A DNA stretch of 64,000 bases from positions 1-64,000 of the forward strand of contig JAJQIK010000072.1 in the NCBI GenBank assembly GCA_021199255.1, written 5' to 3'. Position 1 is the stretch's first letter; the number at the start of each line of letters is the position of its first letter. The DNA is from Clostridiales bacterium (GTDB lineage: Bacteria; Bacillota; Clostridia; Lachnospirales; Lachnospiraceae). Shown in pieces: positions 1-6,908 of this stretch. The translations under genes were made by a program, and so were the position numbers. The notes under the pieces are model-generated. The model saw only the letters and a list, made by a program, of their open reading frames with translations. It searched no databases and was not told the origin of the DNA.

Positions 1-165
1 AATATTAATATTTATAAAAATTACATCCCAAGAAGCGTGAAGGCTGAAGAGGCGCCAAGCTATGGGAAAAGTATATATGAATATGATGCCACGGGAAAGG
101 TTTCATGCGCTTATCAGAATTTCACGGAGGAGTTCCTCTGCCGCCATCAAGAAGGGAGGGTATAA
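1..165 (+). CDS. parA: ParA/Soj-family partition ATPase, C-terminal fragment (cut by window start)
   Basis: Reading frame 1 is open from the first base to a TAA at 163-165 and encodes 54 residues. The stretch IPRSVKAEEAPSYGKSIYEY is the characteristic C-terminal segment of ParA/Soj ATPases (R-x-A-E-A-P-S-x-G-x-S-I-x-x-Y-D). ParA proteins are Walker-type ATPases that position DNA by moving on the nucleoid. The ATPase motifs are outside the window. Only 2 bp separate it from the next gene, so the two are surely co-transcribed. Confidence 0.85.
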   Translation, partial: NINIYKNYIPRSVKAEEAPSYGKSIYEYDATGKVSCAYQNFTEEFLCRHQEGRV

Positions 166-167
166 AA

Positions 168-1280
168 ATGGGAATAAAATCTTTTGATGTGGCTTCTTTT
201 TCTACAGCAAGTTTGGTTGATCCCAGAGAAGTGGGGTTTCAGGATTCTATTGATATTATTATTGATGAACTTCATAGAACCCGGAAATCTTTTGTAAAAA
301 TTGGTTGGTATCTAAAGCATATTAATGAAACTGAGATGTATAAAGAATATGGCTATGCAAATATATATGAAGTTGCATATGATAAATTCCATATATCACA
401 GTCAACAACCACACGATTTATTAATCTTTGTGTTGAATTTTCAATAAATCACGATTCTCCGGAACTGGATGAGAAGTATGTTGATTTTAATGTATCACAA
501 TTATTTGAGATGCTGCCAATGAACCAAGATGAAAAAAATAAGATTTCACCGGAAATGACGGTAAAACAAATCAGAGAGGCCAAAAAAGAAGCAAAGATAA
601 CAAAAAACACAAATGATACAGTCTCCAATAATACAATCCAAGATAATGCAGATATTCCGGGGCAGACAAGTATTGAAAAAGACTTCCCAGAATATATGCC
701 CAATAAAGATGAAAATCCCAAATTAGAACTTTCTGATACGGCGGTTCAGGAGAAGATAAAATATGCGACGTCGCATAAAGAAGATGAAGTATTACCTGTT
801 GAAGAATTTATTGATATTGAGTGTAGGGAACTGGAGGAAGAAGATGCCTGTTGTGACACGTTTTCAAGGAATAGCTGCAAAAGTGAAGAGCTATTAAAAA
901 TCAGAAGAATCCTTGACGAGAAAAAGGAAGAACTTGATGACTGGTTAAAAGTAGCGGCAGAGGAAAATGTGCCAGAGAGTACTCTTTTTGAAAAAAAGAT
1001 AATTGTCGCAGCACTGGCCTCAATGGTATGTGATTTGGAAGAAGCAGTAGATTTTGCCGGAAGAGGAAAGATAACAGGAATTTATTCGGCAAAGCGTATG
1101 GATAATGGAGAAACTGTTGAGGGAAACCTGATTTACATGCAAAGCGCATTTGCCTATATTCTAACAAAGGAAAATTATAACAAAATGATAATAAATGATG
1201 AATCAGAGACGGAACACTGTCAGCTTATCAGGGTAATGGAAAGAAGCATTCGACAAGTAACGGAAGGCGATGTGATATGA
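168..1280 (+). CDS. ICE protein downstream of ParA; candidate ParB-analogue, function unproven
   Basis: 370 residues starting at ATG 168 behind the strong ribosome site AAGGGAGGG (152-160); an in-frame ATG at 105 lies inside parA and lacks such a site. The first 130 residues (RTRKSFVKIGWYLKHI, then YEVAYDKFHISQSTTTRFINL) look like a helix-turn-helix of the kind that decides whether a protein binds DNA while sensing start-up, ending in VSQLFEMLP and TVKQIREAKKEAK. I see no ParB box or CTPase motif. Residues 140-220 are polar and probably disordered, and the last 100 residues form a second helical domain. Position directly after parA suggests the DNA-binding partner of a partition system, which is inference. 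The gene contains one of the four 16-bp palindromes (762-777). Confidence 0.75.
   Translation: MGIKSFDVASFSTASLVDPREVGFQDSIDIIIDELHRTRKSFVKIGWYLKHINETEMYKEYGYANIYEVAYDKFHISQSTTTRFINLCVEFSINHDSPELDEKYVDFNVSQLFEMLPMNQDEKNKISPEMTVKQIREAKKEAKITKNTNDTVSNNTIQDNADIPGQTSIEKDFPEYMPNKDENPKLELSDTAVQEKIKYATSHKEDEVLPVEEFIDIECRELEEEDACCDTFSRNSCKSEELLKIRRILDEKKEELDDWLKVAAEENVPESTLFEKKIIVAALASMVCDLEEAVDFAGRGKITGIYSAKRMDNGETVEGNLIYMQSAFAYILTKENYNKMIINDESETEHCQLIRVMERSIRQVTEGDVI
762..777. repeat. 16-bp perfect palindrome, copy 1 (inside a CDS)
   Basis: TATGCGACGTCGCATA, exact. It lies in the coding sequence of the gene after parA, reading Y-A-T-S-H-K in frame. Flanks differ from the other three copies, so it is a site and not part of a longer duplication. 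Confidence 0.9.
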
Positions 1281-1357
1281 AAGCAGTATCAAAATCAAAA
1301 GGAAAACGATATCAAGAAAGAATGGAGGAAATATGTCAACAGTCTTTCGCGTTGTAA
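1277..1357 (+). CDS. Possible 26-residue leader peptide between the parA operon genes
   Basis: ATG 1277 overlaps the upstream TGA (ATGA), and the frame runs through 26 codons (MKAVSKSKGKRYQERMEE...) past the start of the next gene. A basic peptide like this could couple translation of the two neighbours. There is no independent ribosome site beyond GGAAGG at 1261-1266, and no family is recognised, so it may be chance. Confidence 0.25.
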   Translation: MKAVSKSKGKRYQERMEEICQQSFAL

Positions 1358-2301
1358 AAAATAGTAATTATACAACACTTAGTAACTATCACTTTAAAGA
1401 TAAGAGACTTTCTTGGAAAGCAAAAGGATTATTATCAACTATGCTGTCGCTGCCGGAGGATTGGAATTATACGATAGAGGGACTGGCGGCATTGGCAGGC
1501 GATGGAACGAAGTCAACAAATTCTGGACTTGCGGAACTGGAAGAATATGGTTATCTTATCCGCACACAACTACGCGGAGAAAATGGCCGGTTTGGGACAA
1601 CAGAATATACCATATATGAGAATCCAATTGAGCAGGGAGATGATTTTGACAGACAGGATATCCAATCATTAGAAGAGACCAGACAGAATGAAGGACAAGT
1701 TAGACAACCGATATGCCAAAACGGACAAACGGTGAAAAATATGGCATTTTCACCGATATGCCAAAAACGGCAAACGGAAAAACGGATAACCGAAAAAGGC
1801 GTGCAATTAAATACTAATATATTAAATACTAAAGAATTAAATACTTCTTCCTCCTCTCCCCCTCTTAGAAATTCGTACAACCAAGAAAGATTAACGGCGG
1901 AAGAGGAAGCAGATAATGATAGGCTGAGAAAACATTTTGAAATAGACAGAATAGAAAACCAATATCCGACAAGCCTTGTTGAAATGGTTTTTGGAGAACT
2001 TTGCAAAAGAGATGCTGCGGATATCCAGTTGATGACTGCTAAGAGACTGGAACAAGTATGTTACGCTATTGTAGAGAAAGAGCATAGGGAACCTATCAGA
2101 ATATTGCCGAGGTTAATCAATAAATACCTGGATAATGCCATAATCAGTATCAGAGCCATGGGCGGTAATTCCCGATCCAGTCCCGGTAATTTGAATATGC
2201 CTTTAGGACAAAGCCGTTTTTATGATTTTGAACAGCATAATTACGATTTTGACACATTAGAAAAGGAATTAACAATATCAAATGAATTATTAAACCAGTA
2301 G
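1333..2301 (+). CDS. Replication-initiator-like helix-turn-helix protein (DUF6017-type)
   Basis: 322 residues with start ATG 1333 after GGAGG at 1324-1328. The N-terminus (VFRVVKNSNYTTLSNYHF, then LSWKAKGLLSTMLSLPEDW, then KSTNSGLAELEEYGYLIR) is the winged-helix domain of RepA/DnaD-like plasmid and ICE replication initiators: one helix-turn-helix with a wing ending in Y-T-I-Y. A polar linker occupies residues about 105-190. The C-terminal segment (LVEMVFGELCKRDAADIQ, then PIRILPRLINKYLDNAI) matches the DUF6017 tail common in Lachnospiraceae ICEs. It probably takes part in autonomous replication of the excised circle. A terminator follows the stop codon immediately. Confidence 0.8.
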   Translation: MSTVFRVVKNSNYTTLSNYHFKDKRLSWKAKGLLSTMLSLPEDWNYTIEGLAALAGDGTKSTNSGLAELEEYGYLIRTQLRGENGRFGTTEYTIYENPIEQGDDFDRQDIQSLEETRQNEGQVRQPICQNGQTVKNMAFSPICQKRQTEKRITEKGVQLNTNILNTKELNTSSSSPPLRNSYNQERLTAEEEADNDRLRKHFEIDRIENQYPTSLVEMVFGELCKRDAADIQLMTAKRLEQVCYAIVEKEHREPIRILPRLINKYLDNAIISIRAMGGNSRSSPGNLNMPLGQSRFYDFEQHNYDFDTLEKELTISNELLNQ

Positions 2302-2331
2302 TAAATCTAAACCAGGTTTACTGCTTTTTTT
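2300..2331 (+). terminator. Rho-independent terminator after the replication-initiator gene
   Basis: The 8-bp stem AGTAAATC / GGTTTACT (one G.U pair, loop TAAACCA) is followed two bases later by a run of seven T at 2325-2331. It separates the parA-operon genes from the antirestriction gene. Confidence 0.75.
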
Positions 2332-2381
2332 ATATTCATTTTCATTAACCAATACAAAATAGCAGAAAGGGGGGAAAGTGG

Positions 2382-2504
2382 ATGGAAGAACTAATAAGGG
2401 CGTGGGAAGAACAGTATCACATGGAATTTGGGGAACCAGAAGAATTTCAAAGGGAAACCCCGGATGATATCAAATTGTATGACAGGAGTAAAGAAGATGA
2501 GTAA
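2382..2504 (+). CDS. Small acidic hypothetical protein, 40 aa
   Basis: ATG 2382 follows AGAAAGGGGGGAAAG (2363-2377), a strong ribosome site, and the frame ends at TAA 2502-2504. The product MEELIRAWEEQYHMEFGEPE... is acidic with no known domain. Its last 8 bp overlap the start of the antirestriction gene (ATGAGTAA), which points to translational coupling and to a genuine small gene. Confidence 0.6.
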   Translation: MEELIRAWEEQYHMEFGEPEEFQRETPDDIKLYDRSKEDE

Positions 2505-4182
2505 GAGTAAAATCCGTGAACAAATGATTGCGGAATTTTTAAAAGCGCTGCGTAAGGAACAAATTCCTTGGAATCGGCCATGGGTCACGCAGCGTCCGCA
2601 GAATGCCGTAAGCGGGAAGGAGTATCGGGGGATCAATGCCCTTTTTTTATCATATATCCAAGGAGAAGCTGGATATAAGGATTGCAGATGGTGTACTTTC
2701 CATCAAGCAAAGGAAGCAGGTTGGAACATAAAAAAGGGAGCAAGAGGAACGCCGGTAGAATTTTGGAGCCTGTACGATAAAAAACGAAAAAAAACCATTT
2801 CCATGCTGGAAGCGGAGAAACTGAAAGAACAGATCCCTCCAGAAGAATACAAGGAAAGAATTTATCCGGTAGTCCAAAATTATACAGTCTTTAATGGGGA
2901 GCAAATAACAGGAATACCAGAGTTTATTATGCCCGGCCAATTGCTTCCGGAAGAACTCCTTACTTACAGGGAAACGTTGGTGGACAATATGGGAGTAACA
3001 TTCATGGAGGATTCTGTGGACAAAAGCTATTATGTCCCTTTACGTGATGAAATTCATCTTCCACCCCCGGAGTTTTTTAAGACGCCTGAATTTTATTTTT
3101 CCGTTTTTTTACATGAGGCAGGACATGCCACGGGACATGAAAGCCGGCTGAACCGTCCGTTTGGGTTGGTTAAAGGTTCTTCGGATTATGCAAAAGAAGA
3201 ATTAAGGGCTGAAATAGCATCTGCCTTTACAGAGCAATTTCTTGGATTAGGTGTGAGCGATAGGGTATATATGGAAAACCATAAGGCATACATCAAGAAT
3301 TGGATTGAGGTGCTGGAAAATAATCCGGAAGAATTGTTTGCGGCTATTAAAGATGCGGAAAAAATTTCGGATTATCTGATTGAGCAGGGGAGATTCAAGG
3401 CTCCACAGATCAGTTTGGATAATCAGAAAACAATGCGGGAACTAACGTTTGCCGAGCAAATAGATGCAGTGCTGGCAGGGAAAGCCAATCCGTTTAATTC
3501 TTTAAAAGTATGTGATACACCGCAGATACTTCTTGATGTAGGTTTGTCACAGCTGCCCATGCTATATACGCAGAGGCATTTAAAAGATGCCTTGCACCCT
3601 AAATCAAATCAAAATCCACATTGGCATGGCTTAACAGTAGAACAAGTAAAGAAGATTCCTGAACTGCTCAGAAAACCGGCCATGGTTTTTGATTCTATGT
3701 CTAAGCACAATCCAGCTAGTATAGGGGTTGTTTTAAATGCGGTAGATCATGATAATGCGCCTATATTAGTAATAGTCAAGCCGGGCGGGAAAGGCACCTA
3801 TGAACTGGAACAGATAGGGAGCAATTTTATTACAAGCATATATGGTAAAGACCATTCCTTTGACCAATATGTCAGTGGAATTATAGAAAATAATAAAATG
3901 CTTTTTGCAGACAAAGAAAAAAGCCAAGAATTGTTTTCGTGTCTGCAGCTCCAGTTGCCACAGGCGATTAACAACCTTGACTTTAATATTATTATACATA
4001 AAAGCCAGAATATTGTAAACTCCCAAAATTTGGATAATCAGCAGAAGGCCAAAAGGAAATCCAAATCCTTAATGGAAAAGCTCTCTGATAACCAAAGAAT
4101 CCTTGATACAAGGAATGTGGAACCCCAAGGAAACGTCCAGCAGAAACAGACAGAAGACTGCCAGCATAATGACCCAAGATAG
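2497..4182 (+). CDS. ArdC-type antirestriction protein with zincin metallopeptidase and MuF/BECR-like C-terminal domain
   Basis: 561 residues. Start ATG 2497 follows AGGAG at 2484-2488. Residues 1-130 are the ArdC N-terminal single-strand-binding domain (IPWNRPW, NAVSGKEYRGINALFLS, ARGTPVEFWS). Residues about 190-280 are the polyvalent-protein zincin domain with the HExGH motif FLHEAGHATGHESRLNRPFG and the later acidic ligand region KEELRAEIASAF. ArdC proteins protect incoming conjugative DNA from restriction. A further segment (DVGLSQLPMLYTQRHLKDAL, HWHGLTVEQVKKIPELLRKP, MVFDSMS) resembles the MuF-C/barnase-EndoU-like nuclease-fold domains attached to mobile polyvalent proteins. The third assignment is from memory of the pattern and less sure than the first two. 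Confidence 0.85.
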   Translation: MSKSKIREQMIAEFLKALRKEQIPWNRPWVTQRPQNAVSGKEYRGINALFLSYIQGEAGYKDCRWCTFHQAKEAGWNIKKGARGTPVEFWSLYDKKRKKTISMLEAEKLKEQIPPEEYKERIYPVVQNYTVFNGEQITGIPEFIMPGQLLPEELLTYRETLVDNMGVTFMEDSVDKSYYVPLRDEIHLPPPEFFKTPEFYFSVFLHEAGHATGHESRLNRPFGLVKGSSDYAKEELRAEIASAFTEQFLGLGVSDRVYMENHKAYIKNWIEVLENNPEELFAAIKDAEKISDYLIEQGRFKAPQISLDNQKTMRELTFAEQIDAVLAGKANPFNSLKVCDTPQILLDVGLSQLPMLYTQRHLKDALHPKSNQNPHWHGLTVEQVKKIPELLRKPAMVFDSMSKHNPASIGVVLNAVDHDNAPILVIVKPGGKGTYELEQIGSNFITSIYGKDHSFDQYVSGIIENNKMLFADKEKSQELFSCLQLQLPQAINNLDFNIIIHKSQNIVNSQNLDNQQKAKRKSKSLMEKLSDNQRILDTRNVEPQGNVQQKQTEDCQHNDPR

Positions 4183-4184
4183 AT

Positions 4185-4200
4185 TATGCGACGTCGCATA
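4185..4200. repeat. 16-bp perfect palindrome, copy 2 (intergenic)
   Basis: TATGCGACGTCGCATA, with one more matching base on each side (4184-4201). It sits just after the antirestriction stop codon and 35 bp before the next start codon, a typical operator position. Confidence 0.9.
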
Positions 4201-4235
4201 AAAAGTAAGAGGAATCGTAAAGGCGGGTGGAGTAA

Positions 4236-4919
4236 ATGAGTAAGGAATTACCAATTTTATTTAATACCGAGATGGTACGGGCGATATTGGACGGAAGAAA
4301 AACGGTTACAAGAAGAATAGTGAAATTTCCCGAAAAAAAACCATATCAGTTTGGGGATATCTTGTATGTACGGGAAGCATGGAGAGTAGGGGCATGGGAT
4401 ATTTGTAATCAGGCGATAGCTTTTGATTATAAGGATGGCACTTGCGGAAACCTGACGTACATAAATAGCTATGAGTTATTTAAACGACTTGTAAATCAGT
4501 CAAGAGAGGACGGCAGAAAGGCAAAGTGCGAATACAATGGTGCGGATTTCGTTTGGAAAAAGGGAGAATCTCCTTGTAGGTGGCATCCTTCTATCCATAT
4601 GCCGAAAGAAGCTGCCCGAATATGGCTGAAAGTCACGGATGTGAGGGTGGAACAGTTACAAAACATAACAAAAGAGGATTGCATACAAGAAGGCATATAT
4701 GCTTCTAATTGCAATGACTGTATTACTCCTTTTGGATGTGATGGTTGTCCATACGAAGGATATGGCGAGGTGGATGCATTTGTGGAGTTATGGGATTCCA
4801 CCATCAAAAACATCAAAAAATCCGACCTTGAACGGTATGGCTGGGAAGCAAATCCGTGGGTATGGGTAATTGAATTTGAGAGGTGTGAGAAGCCGGAAGG
4901 GAGCGGAGAGAATGAGTGA
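4236..4919 (+). CDS. Phage-type ASCH/PUA-like domain protein
   Basis: 227 residues. ATG 4236 follows GGTGGAG (4226-4232). The sequence shows the pattern of a widespread phage and ICE family: PILFNTEMVRAILDGRKTVT at the N-terminus, GDILYVREAWR, a mid segment WHPSIHMPKEAARIWLKVTD, then VRVEQLQNITKEDCIQEGI and the ending WEANPWVWVIEFE. The fold is ASCH-like (PUA-like RNA/nucleic-acid-binding barrel). The biological role in phages is unknown. Six cysteines around residues 150-170 (NCNDCITPFGCDGCPYEGYG) may bind a metal. It heads a run of five closely spaced small genes. Confidence 0.75.
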   Translation: MSKELPILFNTEMVRAILDGRKTVTRRIVKFPEKKPYQFGDILYVREAWRVGAWDICNQAIAFDYKDGTCGNLTYINSYELFKRLVNQSREDGRKAKCEYNGADFVWKKGESPCRWHPSIHMPKEAARIWLKVTDVRVEQLQNITKEDCIQEGIYASNCNDCITPFGCDGCPYEGYGEVDAFVELWDSTIKNIKKSDLERYGWEANPWVWVIEFERCEKPEGSGENE

Positions 4920-5265
4920 AAAAAGATATATCGGGTTTCATCACGGGGCACTGTGCCCGAGTTACGAAGAACAGGCAAACGAACAAGGATTTACTCTCGG
5001 CGAAGAAGCTTGTGGCAAGCGTGAAGCCGATAGAAGGGAGCATAGAATAATGTTTATAAAAACCACAGATGATGAATGGTGGAACCTTGAACAGGCGCAG
5101 TGCATTTACGCAAACGGAGAGGGCGAAATCAAGCTGGTTTATTCTGAAGGAAAGGTTGTTGTATTGCAGAAATACGCAGACTGGAACAGGGCGCAGAGAG
5201 TGTTGTGGGACATGATGGAATGCAAGGATAATGCCGTATCTGTGTTTGTTATGCCGGAGAAATAG
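4912..5265 (+). CDS. Hypothetical protein, 117 aa; N-terminus may be a graft of another small-gene family
   Basis: ATG 4912 overlaps the upstream stop (ATGAGTGA). The first 35 residues (RYIGFHHGALCPSYEEQANE) resemble the beginning of another small phage/ICE protein family. From residue 47 the sequence changes character (MFIKTTDDEWWNLEQAQCIY...) to a compact beta-rich domain. A second good start, ATG 5050, preceded by GGGAGCAT (5036-5043), would give a 71-residue protein that looks complete on its own. The longer form is reported; the shorter may be the true product. Confidence 0.5.
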   Translation: MSEKRYIGFHHGALCPSYEEQANEQGFTLGEEACGKREADRREHRIMFIKTTDDEWWNLEQAQCIYANGEGEIKLVYSEGKVVVLQKYADWNRAQRVLWDMMECKDNAVSVFVMPEK

Positions 5266-5280
5266 AAGGGAGCGGAGAAG

Positions 5281-5511
5281 ATGGAACCTAAATATATTTA
5301 TGAGTCTCATTTAGGCGGTTACTTTACGTCCACGGAAGAAATTGATTTTGAATATCTGCACTGCGAAGAATGCGGAGACTGTGATTGGCTTGTCGGACAA
5401 GCTTCAAACAGGGCAGAAGCAAAAGCTTTACTTTGGACAGAAGAATATGACACCGAGGATTATGATGGCAGTGAAATCCAGAAATTCATTGAAGAAGAGT
5501 GGGAGGAATAA
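5281..5511 (+). CDS. Small acidic cysteine-containing hypothetical protein, 76 aa
   Basis: ATG 5281 follows GGGAGCGGAGA. The product (MEPKYIYESHLGGYFTSTEE...) has a CxxCGxC cluster (HCEECGDCDW, residues 28-37) and is strongly acidic at the C-terminus. No family is recognised. It overlaps nothing and lies 3 bp before the next start codon, whose ribosome site is inside its last codons. Confidence 0.55.
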   Translation: MEPKYIYESHLGGYFTSTEEIDFEYLHCEECGDCDWLVGQASNRAEAKALLWTEEYDTEDYDGSEIQKFIEEEWEE

Positions 5512-5513
5512 AG

Positions 5514-6095
5514 ATGGCTAAATACATAGATGCGGATGCGCTGATAATGAAACTGGCTGATTATGCACTTGCCTCATCACCGAATGAAAATGACGATGCA
5601 GATATCAGGATGATGGATAAGACGGTATATGATGCTATCAATGAATGCATTAAAGCCGTGGAAGAAATGCCCGCCGCAGATGTGGAGCCGGTGAGAAAGT
5701 GGATTCCGATTGAAGAAAGAATGCCACCGGAAGGCTATGATGTATTGCTGAATTTTGCTGATAATTTGACGGTCGGTAATTGGCTCAGAAGACATGATAA
5801 TAATACACCGTGCTGGTACGTATATTCAGATAATGGATATTATACAAGTTGTGATAACGAACCTACTCACTGGAAATGGATGGAGGTAATGCTGATGAGT
5901 GAATGGATTCCGTGCAGTGAGCGATTGCCGGAAGGATACGAAGATGTGATTGTTTGCAAAGATAATGGAACTGTGGAAAGTGGGTATTATTTGCCAGAAT
6001 TAAATATGTGGATGAATGCGAATGAATCTGCAATCAATGTTGAGTTTTGGCAGCCATTACCAGAACCGCCAAGAATGGACGGAGGTAGTGAATAA
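5514..6095 (+). CDS. Protein with two tandem DUF551 domains
   Basis: 193 residues. ATG 5514 follows GGGAGGA (5501-5507). After an N-terminal segment (MAKYIDADALIMKLADYAL...) common in phage small proteins come two DUF551 copies, W-I-P-x-x-E-R-M-P (about residues 63-120) and W-I-P-C-S-E-R-L-P (about 132-187), the second ending in the family signature EFWQPLPEPP. DUF551 proteins are frequent in prophages and ICEs; their function is not known. Confidence 0.75.
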   Translation: MAKYIDADALIMKLADYALASSPNENDDADIRMMDKTVYDAINECIKAVEEMPAADVEPVRKWIPIEERMPPEGYDVLLNFADNLTVGNWLRRHDNNTPCWYVYSDNGYYTSCDNEPTHWKWMEVMLMSEWIPCSERLPEGYEDVIVCKDNGTVESGYYLPELNMWMNANESAINVEFWQPLPEPPRMDGGSE

Positions 6096-6295
6096 TGAAG
6101 TGTCCAAAATATATTGAAAAAGCGTTACATGACAGGGCAAGAGCGGCAGAAAAATTTTACGAACTTGATTTACTGATTTCCGATTGGCTTGAGAAAAATA
6201 ATATTGACTGCGAGTACACCCATTTGCACGTGGAAACAATATCTAACCCTTATGGGGCAATGGATGAAATATTACAGGACATTAAAAGAGCGTAA
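6095..6295 (+). CDS. Small hypothetical protein, 66 aa
   Basis: Start ATG 6095 overlaps the preceding stop codon (TAATG), typical of coupled phage genes; GGAGG lies at 6081-6085. The product MKCPKYIEKALHDRARAAEK... is helical and ends DEILQDIKRA. I recognise the look of short phage proteins of unknown function but no named family. Confidence 0.55.
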   Translation: MKCPKYIEKALHDRARAAEKFYELDLLISDWLEKNNIDCEYTHLHVETISNPYGAMDEILQDIKRA

Positions 6296-6332
6296 TGGGA
6301 AAAAAGACTTGACTATATAGGGAGGTGAACAT

Positions 6333-6908
6333 ATGCCGGGTGAATTATATAGTGATGCAGAACAAAGCCTGAAATCAGGTGGGAAATATATGGTTTCTGC
6401 AAGTATTAAAGCAGCCCAATTTACACTGAAGGAATTTGATGCCTTATGCCGTTTTATTGCAAGGTGCATTTCCGGAAAAGACAGGAATAAAATAGGCAAG
6501 CAAAATTTAAAGGATTTAATGTCGCATGGAAATAAAGTGGTAGAGATAGGCAAGGAGCCGCCCAAGCCAGAGGAAATGGCGGGGCAAACGACGCAGCCTG
6601 ATACATTCAGCTGGGATAAAGGTATGATAAAAGGGTTTGAAAAATATGCGGATAAATATGGAATTAATTATACGGTCCTTCAAGAAACTACTGCGGCAGG
6701 GGAAAAAAGTTTCCGCGTTTTTTTTGAGGGAAAGGATGCGTCGGTCGTCAACCTGTGTCTCCAAAATTATTTAAAAGACAAGGTTAAGACCCAAGGCAAA
6801 AAATCCATAGCGCATAGATTGAACTCCTACCAAGAAAGAATAGCAGGGCGTATGGAGGTTATGAAAAACAGAATTAAGGATAAGGTGCCACAGCATGGAG
6901 AAAGATAA
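6333..6908 (+). CDS. PcfB/DUF3801-like conjugation protein
   Basis: 191 residues. ATG 6333 is preceded by GGGAGGTGA (6320-6328). Features that match PcfB-type proteins are the helix KAAQFTLKEFDALCRFIARC, a glycine-lysine segment QNLKDLMSHGNKVVEI that corresponds to the G-x-x-S-V-K-x-L region, and F-E-K-Y-A-D-K-Y-G-I-N-Y followed by FRVFFEGKDASVVNLCLQNY. PcfB of pCF10 is an accessory factor of the coupling protein that helps recruit the relaxosome. The gene overlaps the coupling-protein start by 14 bp, which supports that role. Confidence 0.75.
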   Translation: MPGELYSDAEQSLKSGGKYMVSASIKAAQFTLKEFDALCRFIARCISGKDRNKIGKQNLKDLMSHGNKVVEIGKEPPKPEEMAGQTTQPDTFSWDKGMIKGFEKYADKYGINYTVLQETTAAGEKSFRVFFEGKDASVVNLCLQNYLKDKVKTQGKKSIAHRLNSYQERIAGRMEVMKNRIKDKVPQHGER

